64,000 nucleotides of DNA, from the NCBI GenBank assembly GCA_018433975.1, contig JAHDQE010000085.1, forward strand, positions 16,352-80,351, written 5' to 3'. Positions 9,894-19,175 of this stretch are shown in pieces (the stretch's first letter is position 1; the number at the start of each line of letters is the position of its first letter). Under the pieces are notes generated by a model, which worked only from the letters and a program-made list of their open reading frames with translations, searched no databases and had not been told where the DNA came from. The position numbers were made by a program, and so were the translations under genes. This DNA comes from Ornatilinea sp. (GTDB lineage Bacteria; Chloroflexota; Anaerolineae; Anaerolineales; Anaerolineaceae).

Positions 9894-10235
9894 ATGCCAA
9901 TTTATACTTATCGATGCGAGAATTGTGGTTTTCAGTTTGAAAAGAAACAGAAGTTTTCGGATGCTCCTTTAACCCGATGTCCGGAGTGTGGAAAAAAAGA
10001 ATTGCGGAAAGTCTACACCCCTGTGGGGATTGTGTTCAAGGGGTCCGGTTTTTACGCTACAGACAATCGTTCCCCTTCCGGCGCCAGCCGGTCTTCAAGT
10101 ACCCATTCTGAAGATAAATCAGAATCTTCTTCAACCGTTGAGAACAAAAACAACGGTTCATCCTCGGATTCTAAGGCTTCATCCGCATCAAAAGACACAA
10201 CTTCATCCAAGGCTTCGAAAGAGACAAGCCAATAA
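9894..10235 (+). CDS. FmdB-family zinc-ribbon protein
   Basis: The first 45 residues are the FmdB/CxxC_CXXC_SSSS zinc ribbon: YRCENCG (CxxC), then RCPECG (CxxC), followed by the conserved KVYTPVGIVFKGSGFY strand. From about residue 58 the protein is a Ser/Lys/Glu-rich disordered tail. The total of 113 aa is usual for the family. The name comes from the formamidase operon regulator, but most members are of unknown role, possibly nucleic-acid or protein binding. It is a single-gene unit with its own promoter and terminator. Confidence 0.9.
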   Translation: MPIYTYRCENCGFQFEKKQKFSDAPLTRCPECGKKELRKVYTPVGIVFKGSGFYATDNRSPSGASRSSSTHSEDKSESSSTVENKNNGSSSDSKASSASKDTTSSKASKETSQ

Positions 10236-10265
10236 CAACAAGGCAAAGTTCTACTTGAATTTCTC

Positions 10266-10298
10266 AACGCCCGGTTTTGAACCGGGCGTTGCTTTTTT
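10266..10298 (+). terminator. Rho-independent terminator of the FmdB-like gene
   Basis: 11-bp stem AACGCCCGGTT/AACCGGGCGTT with a 3-nt loop followed by GCTTTTTT. Confidence 0.92.
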
Positions 10299-10460
10299 AA
10301 ATACTTTGCTGCCGGTCTGGTTTGCAAAAATGGCTTCTAAAAAATAAAAGGAATGTTTTTTATCTCCTCGCAGGTCTCTCGAATCCTATTCTTTAACATT
10401 TAGCTGGAATTTATCGTGGATATTTTAAGATTAAAAAACAAAAGACTCTTTATACCGACA

Positions 10461-10469
10461 TGCTATAAT
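10461..10469 (+). promoter_or_regulatory. Extended -10 promoter of dnaE
   Basis: TGCTATAAT at 10461-10469 is an extended -10 (TGnTATAAT). No good -35 is visible 16-18 nt upstream in the A-rich stretch. The leader is about 48 nt to the ATG at 10524. Confidence 0.6.
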
Positions 10470-10523
10470 GACTTTAGTTTGAGGGATAATAAAAAGAAAC
10501 ACAAATAAAGTCAGGATGGGTAT

Positions 10524-13500
10524 ATGTCATTTGTTCACCTGCATGTTCATTCACAATATTCATTGTTGGATGGCTTCAGCAGCATAAAAAAATTGGTTTC
10601 CCGCATAAAAGAAATGAATATGCCAGCAGTGGCATTAACAGATCATGGCACTATGTTTGGGGTAATTGATTTTTTCAACACTGCGAAAAAAGCAGGTGTA
10701 AAACCGATTATTGGCCTGGAGGCCTATCTTGCTCCCCGCAGGATGACAGACCGGGACCCTCAGTATGACAAAAAAGCTTATCATTTGTTGCTGCTGGCGG
10801 AAAATATGGTGGGTTACGAGAACCTTCTCCAGATAGCTAGCGCTTCCCAACTGGAAGGTTTTTACTATAAGCCCCGAATCGATCACGAATATCTGGCTGA
10901 CCACTCCGAGGGCCTGATCTGTACCTCCTCGTGCCTGGCCGGTGAAATACCGCGTACTATAATCACCCAGGGGGTTGAGTTTGCGCAGGAAAAATTGGAT
11001 TGGTACTATCAGGTTTTTGGCCCCGATCATTTCTTTCTGGAATTGCAGAAGCACAATATTAAAGAGTTGGATCAGGTTAATAAGACTCTGTTGGAATTGG
11101 GGAAACGCTATAATTCCCGCTTTATTGCCACCAATGATGCGCATTATGTGGACCGGGCCGATGCGAAATACCAGGATATTCTCCTCGCGATCCAAACCGG
11201 CTCATTGATCACGGATCCTAATCGCTTTAAAATGTCGGATGACTCATATTATTTGCGTTCTCCGGAGGAAATGGCCGCGCTATTCGCCGAGGTGCCGGAA
11301 GCGATAAGCAATACCCTTCTGATTGCGGACCGCTGTAATGTTGATCTGACGCCGGAAGGCTACCACCTGCCCATTTTTGATGTCCCCGAGGGATATACCG
11401 CAGAGACCTATCTGCGGGAATTGTGCGAAGAGGGTCTGTTGGAGCGTTATGGTACACATGCTGCCGATCCGGAAGTGCGGGAACGCCTGGATTATGAGCT
11501 GGGAATCATTCATAAAATGGGCTTTGATGCCTACTTTTTGATTGTTTGGGACCTGTGCGAATATGCCAATGAATTGAATATCTGGTACAACGCACGCGGC
11601 TCGGCTGCGGGTTCATTGGTTGCTTTCACACTGGGAATCACCAATGTGGAACCTTTGAGCCATGGGCTGATCTTTGAACGGTTTTTGAATCCCAGCCGTG
11701 TCAACATGCCGGATATTGATCTCGATTTTCAGGACGATAAGCGTGCTACCATCATGCAGTACTGTGCGACAAAGTACGGTGAGGATCGTGTGTCTCAAAT
11801 TATCACTTTCGGCACCATGGCGGCGCGCGGTGCCATCCGCGATGTGGGGCGCGTGATGGATATTCCCCTTTCGGAAGTGGACCGGGTTACCAAGCTTATC
11901 CCGGCTATTCCCGGAAAGCCGGTCTCGATTCAGGAAGCGCTTGAAAGCGAACAGGAACTGAAAAAGCTGTATGATGAAACTCCTTATCTGAAGGAACTTC
12001 TGGATACTGCGACACAGATGGAAGGTGCCATCCGCAACGCCGGGACGCATGCCTGTGGGGTGATCATCACCGATAAACCCATCACCAATTATGCGCCGCT
12101 GCACCGCTCTACCTCCAATTCGGATGACAACCCCATCAATGCGGTGGCCCAGTTTGAAATGTCGGTTGTAGATTCAATGGGCCTGCTTAAGGTTGACTTT
12201 TTAGGACTGCTGACGCTTACCGTGATGCAGCGAGCCTGTGCTTTGATTGAAGAGCGGCATGGCGTGCACCTGAATCTGGATAATATTCCTCTGGAGGATG
12301 AGGAAACTTTCTTCCTCCTGGGAAACGGACAAACCGCCGGTGTGTTCCAATTGGAAGGCACAGGAATGACCCGCTATTTAATGCAGATGAAACCCAAGAA
12401 CGTTGCCAACATTATCGCTATGGTGGCGCTCTATCGTCCCGGGCCTCTGGAATTCATTCCTTCGTACATCCGGCGAATGCATAACGAAGAAGAAGTGACC
12501 TACCGGCATCCCAAACTGGAGTTGATTTTCAACGAGACATACGGGATTCCGATTTATCAGGAACAGATCATGTTTGCCGCCATGGATCTGGCGGGTTACA
12601 CTGCCTCTGAAGCGGATGGTCTGCGGAAAGCGATTGCGAAGAAAAAGGCGGAGCAGATTATCATGCACCGCCAGAAATTTATTGAAGGTGCTCAGGAACG
12701 CGAGATTGATAAAGAAGTTGCCGAGGCAATTTTCACCGATTGGGAAAACTTTGCCCGATATGGTTTTAATAAGAGCCACGCTGCGGATTATGGGATCATT
12801 GCTGTTCAGACAGCCTATTTGAAAACGCATTACACCGTGGAATACATGACAGCTCTGTTGTCTGCGTCTAAAAATGACTCGGCCAAGGTAGCGCTGTATG
12901 TGGCGGATTGCCGTTCCATGGGGATTGATGTGCTCCCGCCCAATGTTCAAAGCAGCGGATGGGATTTCACCATTGAAGATCGCCCTGACCAGTCTGCTGC
13001 GATCCGCTTTGGTATGGGGGCGATCAAAAACGTGGGTCAGGGGCCGGTAGATGTGATTCTGGAAGCGCGGAATGAGAAGCCCTTCACGGATTTGGATGAC
13101 TTTGTGCATCGCGTGGATTTGCGCCATGTTGGGAAACGAGCGTTGGAAAGTCTGATAAGGGTAGGGGCTCTGGATGAATATGGCCCGCGCTCCTCGCTGC
13201 TGGAAGCTATGGACCGCATTATGTCCGTCAGCACCAGCCATTTCCGTGCCTTACAAGCCGGTCAAATGAGCTTCTTCGGGGTGGTAGATGGTATTGAGGA
13301 GCAAATTGAGCTCCCGATTTCCTTTATGCTGGATCCCCGGGAACAGTTGGAATGGGAGCGTGAACTATTGGGGCTGTATGTGTCTGACCATCCCTTATCT
13401 CCCTTTATGACAGCGCTGAAAAATAAAATCTCACATTCATGTACTGAGCTGGAAGGAACAAAAAACCGCCAGAAGGTGGTGGTAGCCGGGATGATCACCC

Positions 13501-14438
13501 GTTTCCGCAGGCATGAAACTAAGACCGGAAAGCGGATGGGTTTTGTGACGATTGAGGATCTTCAAGGCAGCCTGGATCTTGTCCTTTTCCCCAAAGTGTG
13601 GGAACAATACGGCAGTCAGGTGGCTGTGGACCAGGTAATTTCTGCTGAAGGACGGGTAGATAAAGAGAATGGCGACCCCAAGGTGTTGGTGGATAAGCTT
13701 TCTGTAGTGGTGTTGGATGATCTCGCTTTGGATTCTGGTGAAGAAGGTCTTATGGATTTCCCCGGCATGACCGACCTGCCGGATTTGATGGAAACGGAAT
13801 TTGAGCAGGAAGAAGACCTCCCTACAATCGAAAAGGTTAGCGAAGTGGCACCGGCATATTCAGCACATCCCCCTGCGCCATCGGCGGCAGGGCAAAAATC
13901 CGCTGGCCCGGTTGACGAAGAGCTCCCTCCATTGCCGGAGGATGATAATTGGATGTACGGATCCTCTTCAGCTACGGATACCCCACCGGTAGCGGAACCA
14001 CCAAAGAAAGAAGTGGTGAATACTGTGCCAGGCTCAAGCGGTTCTTCACTGGCTGCCGCTGTGGAGCCCTTTAAACCCACTGCGCCTCCTCCTGTTCCTC
14101 CTGTAGAAAAAATGCCAATCTCTTATCTGGTTTCTCCTATTGGCCTGGGGGGGCTGCTGGGAGAGGAAGAAAAAACTGAAAAACCGCGTATGGTTACCCT
14201 GATTTTTAAGTCCACACCGGATAAAGAGCGTGACGCCCGGCGGGTGAAACGGATTTATGGCATGCTGCGCTCCTCTCCCGGGAAGGACCGGTTTTCATTT
14301 ATGGTAGATCAGGAAGGTCATAACTATCTCATTGAATTTCCCAATGAAACGACCGGGATTACTCCGGAATTGATGGCAAGGTTAACTTTTGTTATGGGGG
14401 ACGAAAACGTTCTGATCAAGGACATTAAAGTCCAATAA
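10524..14438 (+). CDS. dnaE: DNA polymerase III alpha subunit
   Basis: Replicative polymerase, 1304 aa. The PHP domain opens with FVHLHVHSQYSLLDG (residues 3-17). The polymerase core holds the metal-binding PDIDLDF (about 397) and VDFLGL (about 557) motifs; the helix-hairpin-helix region is near 830-890 and the OB fold (VVVAGMITRF onward) spans about 985-1060. An acidic Pro/Ser/Ala-rich linker (about 1085-1199) then leads to an extra conserved C-terminal domain (about 1222-1304). E. coli DnaE is about 1160 aa, so the linker and tail account for the excess. No PolC-type exonuclease insertion is present. Monocistronic, with its own extended -10 promoter and terminator. Confidence 0.96.
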   Translation: MSFVHLHVHSQYSLLDGFSSIKKLVSRIKEMNMPAVALTDHGTMFGVIDFFNTAKKAGVKPIIGLEAYLAPRRMTDRDPQYDKKAYHLLLLAENMVGYENLLQIASASQLEGFYYKPRIDHEYLADHSEGLICTSSCLAGEIPRTIITQGVEFAQEKLDWYYQVFGPDHFFLELQKHNIKELDQVNKTLLELGKRYNSRFIATNDAHYVDRADAKYQDILLAIQTGSLITDPNRFKMSDDSYYLRSPEEMAALFAEVPEAISNTLLIADRCNVDLTPEGYHLPIFDVPEGYTAETYLRELCEEGLLERYGTHAADPEVRERLDYELGIIHKMGFDAYFLIVWDLCEYANELNIWYNARGSAAGSLVAFTLGITNVEPLSHGLIFERFLNPSRVNMPDIDLDFQDDKRATIMQYCATKYGEDRVSQIITFGTMAARGAIRDVGRVMDIPLSEVDRVTKLIPAIPGKPVSIQEALESEQELKKLYDETPYLKELLDTATQMEGAIRNAGTHACGVIITDKPITNYAPLHRSTSNSDDNPINAVAQFEMSVVDSMGLLKVDFLGLLTLTVMQRACALIEERHGVHLNLDNIPLEDEETFFLLGNGQTAGVFQLEGTGMTRYLMQMKPKNVANIIAMVALYRPGPLEFIPSYIRRMHNEEEVTYRHPKLELIFNETYGIPIYQEQIMFAAMDLAGYTASEADGLRKAIAKKKAEQIIMHRQKFIEGAQEREIDKEVAEAIFTDWENFARYGFNKSHAADYGIIAVQTAYLKTHYTVEYMTALLSASKNDSAKVALYVADCRSMGIDVLPPNVQSSGWDFTIEDRPDQSAAIRFGMGAIKNVGQGPVDVILEARNEKPFTDLDDFVHRVDLRHVGKRALESLIRVGALDEYGPRSSLLEAMDRIMSVSTSHFRALQAGQMSFFGVVDGIEEQIELPISFMLDPREQLEWERELLGLYVSDHPLSPFMTALKNKISHSCTELEGTKNRQKVVVAGMITRFRRHETKTGKRMGFVTIEDLQGSLDLVLFPKVWEQYGSQVAVDQVISAEGRVDKENGDPKVLVDKLSVVVLDDLALDSGEEGLMDFPGMTDLPDLMETEFEQEEDLPTIEKVSEVAPAYSAHPPAPSAAGQKSAGPVDEELPPLPEDDNWMYGSSSATDTPPVAEPPKKEVVNTVPGSSGSSLAAAVEPFKPTAPPPVPPVEKMPISYLVSPIGLGGLLGEEEKTEKPRMVTLIFKSTPDKERDARRVKRIYGMLRSSPGKDRFSFMVDQEGHNYLIEFPNETTGITPELMARLTFVMGDENVLIKDIKVQ

Positions 14439-14461
14439 CCTTTGAGGTAAAGATAAAAACA

Positions 14462-14495
14462 AAAAGGCTTCGGAAAACTCCGAAGCCTTTTATTG
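14462..14495. terminator. Bidirectional terminator between dnaE and lysS
   Basis: 13-bp stem AAAAGGCTTCGGA/TCCGAAGCCTTTT with loop AAAC; T tails on both strands serve the convergent genes. Confidence 0.92.
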
Positions 14496-14514
14496 ATATT
14501 GTGAAATGTAATTT

Positions 14515-16032
14515 TTAGTCTTCGCCCCGTTCGCGTAAATGCGGGAACAAAATTACTTCGCGGATGGTGCGGTTATTGGTGAGCAGCATGGTTAACCGGT
14601 CTACGCCCATCCCAAAACCGCCGGTTGGCGGCATGCCATACGACATGGCACGCAGGTAATCCTCGTCCAATGGATGGAGTTCTTCATCATCTGCATCATA
14701 CGCCCGCCCCATTTCAAGGAATCGGCTTTCCTGATCCAGCGTGTCGTTCAATTCAGAAAAGGCATTACAAAGTTCCATCCCCCCTACAAAACCTTCAAAC
14801 CGTTCTACCGTCTGCGGGTCATCCGGTTTGGATTTAGCCAGCGGGGAGATGTCTCTGGGGTAATTATACAGGAATGTGGGTTGGATGAAGTTTGGCTCAA
14901 GGTAATCTCCGAGCATAGCATCAATCAGCTTCCCGCGCGTAGATCCCGGTTTCGAGGAAATCCCTTTTTCTTTCATCGCTTCTGCCAGGCTTTCGGCAGT
15001 GGGGTGTTCCGCAATGTCAATACCTACCGCGTCGATCAGGCCCTGGCGCAGTTCAACCCGTTTCCAGGGCGGGCTCATATCAATTTCCTGTCCATCGAAA
15101 ATGAACTTGCGTTTTCCAAGGACTTTGTCACATACGAAGGCCAGCATATTTTCGGTCAGTTCCATCACGGTCTTGTAATCCGCATAGGCCATGTAGAACT
15201 CAAGCTGGGTAAATTCCGGGTTGTGTTTAAAGGAGACGCCTTCGTTCCGAAAATCCCGCCCAATTTCGTAAACACGGTCGAACATCCCTACCAACAGCCG
15301 TTTCAGATAAAGCTCGAAGGAGATTCGCAGGTACAGGTCCTGTTTTAGCTGGTTATGGTGGGTTACAAAGGGGCGTGCTGCTGCGCCACCGTAGATCGGC
15401 TGGAGAATAGGGGTTTCTACTTCCAAAAAGTCCAGGTCGTCCAGGTATTGACGCAAAGCTTTTACTACATTGGCCCGGGCCCGGAAGACTTCCCGCACGC
15501 CAGGGTTGACTGCCAGATCTGCATAGCGCTGGCGGAACCGGGTTTCGGGATCAGAGAGCGTTGCGTGGCGGACCACTTCGCCATCTACGACCTCGTCTTT
15601 TGCGGGAGGAAGGGGAGTGATGGCTTTGGAAAGCATTTCGAACGAATCGACGTGCACCGATATCTCACCGGTCCGGGTCCGGAATAGTTTTCCGGAAGCT
15701 TCCATGAAGTCACCCAGGTCGAATAGCTCCTGGAATAGTTTCATTTTTTCTTTACCGATTTCGTTGATACGGAAAAACAGTTGAATCCGGCCGCTGCCAT
15801 CCTCAATATGGGCAAAAATGATCTTTCCCATGGGACGCATGGCCCGGATCCGGCCACCCACCGTCACCACAACCGGATCTTCGGAGTGGGCTTCTTCCGC
15901 CTTTATGAAAGCTTCAATGGCACCCTGAGTGGTGTGTGTGATATGGGATTTAATTGGATAAGGTTCAATACCGGCATCACGAAGTTGATGGATTTTATCC
16001 GCTCGATTTTTTTCCAGTTCATTCAGTTGCAT
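14515..16032 (-). CDS. lysS: Lysyl-tRNA synthetase, class II
   Basis: Charges tRNA-Lys in the cytoplasm. The N-terminal OB fold spans about residues 55-165. Class II motif 1 lies around FLEVETPILQPIYGGA, motif 2 is RDFRNEGVSFKHNPEFT, and motif 3 is GGFGMGVDRLTMLL near the C terminus. The 505-aa length is standard. A Shine-Dalgarno AAGGAAG lies 8-9 nt before the ATG. It follows greA on the same strand, but a terminator separates the two, so it probably has its own promoter in the roughly 50 nt between. No T-box is seen. Confidence 0.97.
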   Translation of the reverse strand: MQLNELEKNRADKIHQLRDAGIEPYPIKSHITHTTQGAIEAFIKAEEAHSEDPVVVTVGGRIRAMRPMGKIIFAHIEDGSGRIQLFFRINEIGKEKMKLFQELFDLGDFMEASGKLFRTRTGEISVHVDSFEMLSKAITPLPPAKDEVVDGEVVRHATLSDPETRFRQRYADLAVNPGVREVFRARANVVKALRQYLDDLDFLEVETPILQPIYGGAAARPFVTHHNQLKQDLYLRISFELYLKRLLVGMFDRVYEIGRDFRNEGVSFKHNPEFTQLEFYMAYADYKTVMELTENMLAFVCDKVLGKRKFIFDGQEIDMSPPWKRVELRQGLIDAVGIDIAEHPTAESLAEAMKEKGISSKPGSTRGKLIDAMLGDYLEPNFIQPTFLYNYPRDISPLAKSKPDDPQTVERFEGFVGGMELCNAFSELNDTLDQESRFLEMGRAYDADDEELHPLDEDYLRAMSYGMPPTGGFGMGVDRLTMLLTNNRTIREVILFPHLRERGED

Positions 16033-16084
16033 TTCTTGTACTTCCTTAAAATTATTAATTACGCGCCGAAATTATTCCAGCTTT

Positions 16085-16119
16085 AAAAAAGCCCCACCCG
16101 AATCAAATAGGGCGGGGCG
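16085..16119 (-). terminator. Terminator downstream of greA
   Basis: Read on the - strand: stem GCCCCGCCC/GGGTGGGGC (one G-U pair) with a 10-nt loop, then TTTTTTAAAG. Confidence 0.88.
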
Positions 16120-16137
16120 AATGAGCCTATCCCATGT

Positions 16138-16605
16138 TTATTTTATTTCGATAATCCGCACGGAAAATGATCCGGCAGGCGCTTGTACTTCGACAACTTC
16201 ACCTGCTTTGCGGTTGATCAATGCTTTACCCAGTGGGGACTCGTTGGATATCCGTCCCACCAGGGGTTTAGCTTCCGCTGCGCCGACGATCGTATATTCC
16301 TCGGGATCCGTGCCGTCTTCCTGAACAACTACTCTGGAACCGACGTGGATAATATCCGGCGAGAGGCTTTGTTCATCGACGATCTTGGCAGTGGCTAAGA
16401 GGATTTCCAATTCTTTAATCCGTCCTTCCACAAAGGCCTGTTCGTTTTTTGCCGCTTCATACTCAGCATTTTCGATCAGTTCGCCGCCTTCATCAATGGC
16501 AGCGCGCAAACGAGCGGCAATTTCTTCTCGTCGTTCATTACGCAGCATTTCTAATTCTTCTTGCAGAGATTCGTAACCCTCACGGGTCAGGAAAGAAATT
16601 GACAT
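16138..16605 (-). CDS. greA: Transcription elongation factor GreA
   Basis: Stimulates transcript cleavage by backtracked RNA polymerase. The start is placed at the internal Met (MSISFLTREGYESLQEEL, 155 aa) rather than the longer frame to 16662, because the GreA family begins there and AGTAGGA precedes it. The N-terminal coiled coil spans about residues 5-75 with the acidic tip DEGGELIENAEY that reaches the active site. The C-terminal FKBP-like domain holds VGSRVVVQEDG and NESPLGKALINRKAGEVVEV. A TTGCAA/TATTAT promoter and a possible attenuator hairpin lie upstream. Confidence 0.95.
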   Translation of the reverse strand: MSISFLTREGYESLQEELEMLRNERREEIAARLRAAIDEGGELIENAEYEAAKNEQAFVEGRIKELEILLATAKIVDEQSLSPDIIHVGSRVVVQEDGTDPEEYTIVGAAEAKPLVGRISNESPLGKALINRKAGEVVEVQAPAGSFSVRIIEIK

Positions 16606-16631
16606 GTTCCTACTCTTTGTTGATATGATGG

Positions 16632-16650
16632 AAAAAGGCCTCCCGGCTTT
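16632..16650 (-). promoter_or_regulatory. Terminator-like hairpin in the greA leader
   Basis: On the - strand AAAGCCGGGAGGCCTTTTT can fold as a 6-bp stem with one bulged C and a GGGA loop, directly followed by a T run, 26 nt before the greA ATG. It could be an attenuator. The stem is short, so this is tentative. Confidence 0.35.
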
Positions 16651-16737
16651 GCGATTAAACACAATAAAACCACCCCGTTTGGAGCGATTTCTACCGTTTA
16701 ATCGTTACTTGATCGAGGCCCATTTCGAGTACGCAAT

Positions 16738-16766
16738 ATAATATCACAGGTTGAATGGGCTTGCAA
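16738..16766 (-). promoter_or_regulatory. Promoter of greA
   Basis: On the - strand TTGCAA (16761-16766), a 17-nt spacer, and TATTAT (16738-16743). The transcript would start near 16731, about 125 nt before the ATG. Confidence 0.6.
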
Positions 16767-16897
16767 GATTTATATAAGCAGTTATCGTCGCCAGCGCCTT
16801 GGGGGTGATTGCCTGGTTTGTTTTAATGGAAATTTGCTATACAATGGTTTTGAAAAACTATTGACGGCCGATCACTTTTAGAAAAGTAAAGGGTATT

Positions 16898-17392
16898 ATG
16901 ACTGTAGTTGTTTCGCTTCGCGGTATGGTGGACGAATTACAAATGGTTTCCAATGAGACCCGCGCTTACCTGAATAAGGTAACCGGTGAGTTTTTCACCA
17001 TTGATACTTTTGGTCTTGATTTTATGGAAACAGGTGAGGATGAGGGTATGGAGGAAAGCCCAGATTGGCAGCGGGAATATTACCGAAAGGTGAGGGAAGT
17101 TGAGTCTTCTGGGGATTACCTGATGCTTCCGGACAGCTTTGAAATTCATGAATATCAAATTATACAAGACTTTTGTTTTACCATTCCGAATGAAAATACC
17201 AGCGGGTTGTTTTTAGATATGCTCCACGGGGCGGGCGCGTTCCGCAGGTTTAAGGATTTGATTTACCGCTACGGCATTGAAAATGACTGGTTTGCATATA
17301 AAGAGCAGGCCTATAAAAAAATCGCCATTGCGTGGCTGGAAAGAGAGAGTTTAGCCTATCGCGATGACATGAAAAGAGCGCAGAGCGAGTGA
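16898..17392 (+). CDS. UPF0158 family protein
   Basis: 164 aa matching the UPF0158 pattern: an N-terminal segment with TRAYLNKVTGEFFTI, then LMLPDSFEIHEYQIIQDFC, FLDMLHGAGAFRRFKDLI and WFAYKEQAYKKIAIAWLE. The family is cytoplasmic and has no established function. The gene is divergent from greA and alone on its strand. A plausible promoter (TTGTTT at 16818 and TACAAT at 16840, 16-nt spacing) precedes it, and AAAGGGTATT lies just before the ATG. Confidence 0.85.
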   Translation: MTVVVSLRGMVDELQMVSNETRAYLNKVTGEFFTIDTFGLDFMETGEDEGMEESPDWQREYYRKVREVESSGDYLMLPDSFEIHEYQIIQDFCFTIPNENTSGLFLDMLHGAGAFRRFKDLIYRYGIENDWFAYKEQAYKKIAIAWLERESLAYRDDMKRAQSE

Positions 17393-17651
17393 GGTTGGGC
17401 AGGTCGGTTGTTTTGACGCGGGTTTGCACTTTCTGAAAAGCAGGGTTCCGTTCCGACCAGGGCGCTGAGACGTTCTGTGCCGTTCGTGTTTACCTGTCAA
17501 CCGCTTGAAAAAGCAGGCAGCGCATGTTGCATGTTTTGCATCTTGCTTTGAATTGCGAACCTTACCATCCCCTTTTTGTCCGCTGCCTGCCCCAGTAGTT
17601 ACCAGAATTACATCTAATGAAAAATTCAGAATTAATTTGAGGTATCTGGAA

Positions 17652-18023
17652 ATGAAAAAATTAAAACTGGTAATATTTCTTTTTGTTTGTTTGGTCGTAA
17701 TTGTAGTTGTTGAAAATCAGACAAAAATTCTCCATCACCTCTATAACAACATTCTCTATGACAATCAAAATCACTATCTTCCTTGTTCCAAATTACCAAC
17801 GGAGGCTTTTGTCAATGAAGTTTTATCCTCCCACCAAGATACCGTTGAAGCAATTCTCGAAGTCAATCCTGGGAATGTAGGAATTGATATCGACACCATC
17901 ACTTGCCCAGGAAAAGCTGATCTGATTATCTGGTACGCATCTCATCAAAATCGTTTAGCTATTCAAAAGATTGTTACAAATAATGATTTTTATGGAGTTC
18001 CTGTCAGTTTTCAAAACCGGTAA
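17652..18023 (+). CDS. Small membrane-anchored hypothetical protein
   Basis: Not recognised. The start is set at the internal ATG (MKKLKLVIFLFVCLVVIVVV), giving 123 aa, because the longer frame lacks a coding look and GAGGTATCTGGAA precedes this ATG. One N-terminal hydrophobic segment (residues 5-21) acts as a signal anchor or signal peptide, and the rest is an extracytoplasmic domain of about 100 aa with two Cys. It lies in AT-rich DNA next to a transposase remnant, so it may have been acquired. Confidence 0.5.
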   Translation: MKKLKLVIFLFVCLVVIVVVENQTKILHHLYNNILYDNQNHYLPCSKLPTEAFVNEVLSSHQDTVEAILEVNPGNVGIDIDTITCPGKADLIIWYASHQNRLAIQKIVTNNDFYGVPVSFQNR

Positions 18024-18511
18024 TTTTGTGTTTTTCGGACTAATGGTCAACTGTTTGATTGGCAAATGTAAATAATGTTGTAACTGCTATAAGGATATCA
18101 TACGTTTTTAAGGGCGGGATTATTGTGAATATATTCAGATCACTAAACAAAAATAACAATAACACAACTTGCACGTATCTTTGTGACACAATAGTCACAA
18201 GGCTGGTGAGAAAAAATGTTAACATTCTAATTGTTCCAATCCTTCTTTCTCTTTTTCACTTAAGTTTACTTGGGTGGCTTTTGGAAATGGCATTTGTTGT
18301 TTCCTGCCTTTAGTTTTTCCTGATTTACGGATTGCCTACTCTTTCGTCAACCTTCTCCGATACCCTTATTCACCACTTGCGCCACCAGAAACGATATTAC
18401 ACTATTGCTGATTGGGAAAGCAATTTGCCACAATGCATACAACAATGAGAGTATGTATCACAGCCAGATGCAGTAGTGTTATAAATAGTAAAATACTCAA
18501 CATGATATTTT
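18024..18511. other. AT-rich gene-free stretch
   Basis: No supported gene. The open frames here are short and lack ribosome-binding sites. A small inverted repeat TTGTGAC-N6-GTCACAA lies at 18181-18200. The low GC compared with both flanks and the transposase fragment at its right end suggest a scar of insertion and decay. Confidence 0.6.
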
Positions 18512-19122
18512 GTCAAAGGTATTGGTCGTATTTACCAGCAAACCTTTATGGATACGTATACTCGGGTGGGGTTCGCAAAATTGTATACAGCACACAATGG
18601 ATTGACGGCTGCGGACATGCTCAACGATCGTGTGGTACCCTAGTTTGAAGAACAGGAAATTCCGTTGTTACGGATTCTGACAGACCGTGGGACGGAATAT
18701 TGCGGAAGACTCGAAACGCACGATTATCAATTGTATTTGGCGTTTGAAGACATTGACCATACGAAAACAAAGGCTAAATCACGCAAACCAACGGGATTTG
18801 CGAACGCCTGAACAAAACCATTAAAAACGAATTTTACGAGATTGCTTTTCGCAAAAAGGTGTATCAAACCCTGGATGAGTTGCAAAACGATTTGGATCAG
18901 TATATGCTGTTTTATAATACTAAACGACCGCACAGTGGGCGATACTGTGATGGCAGAACTCCTTTGCAGACCTTTGAGGAAAGCAAACATTTGGCCAAAG
19001 AAAAACAACTTGATCAATTGTTCTCAGTGGAAGTAAGCACAACAGATGACAGTTTTATTTTTCCTGACAGAATCACAATAGTTGTGTGTCGCGTCAGATT
19101 AAGTCTTAACTACTACAATTAA
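18512..19122 (+). pseudogene. IS481-type transposase remnant (5' truncated, stop, frameshift)
   Basis: The C-terminal two thirds of a DDE integrase-type transposase can be read: VKGIGRIYQQTFMDTYTRVG, then ILTDRGTEYCGRLETHDYQL (second acidic residue in TDRGTEY), DIDHTKTKAKS, NGICERLNKTIKNEFYE and YNTKRPHSGRY. Three lesions are visible. The N-terminal HTH half is absent before 18512. An in-frame TAG lies at 18641-18643. A single missing C at about 18782 shifts the frame (TCACGCAAA where TCACCGCAAA is expected); restoring it joins both halves. The distal 30 or so codons do not look like the family end. No matching terminal inverted repeats were found. Confidence 0.85.
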
Positions 19123-19175
19123 AAGTTGTAGTCCGTGCAAATCAAAAACTCTTGTATACCCAAAGGGGAGTGATA

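Noticed and set aside
16033..16137. T-box before lysS
   Set aside because: The interval is too short and holds only a terminator.
17505..18023. Longer start for the membrane-anchored protein
   Set aside because: The upstream 49 codons look noncoding and the internal ATG has a better Shine-Dalgarno.
18059..18313. Small membrane protein frame (84 codons)
   Set aside because: TTG start, no ribosome-binding site, Asn-rich low-complexity core in AT-rich DNA.
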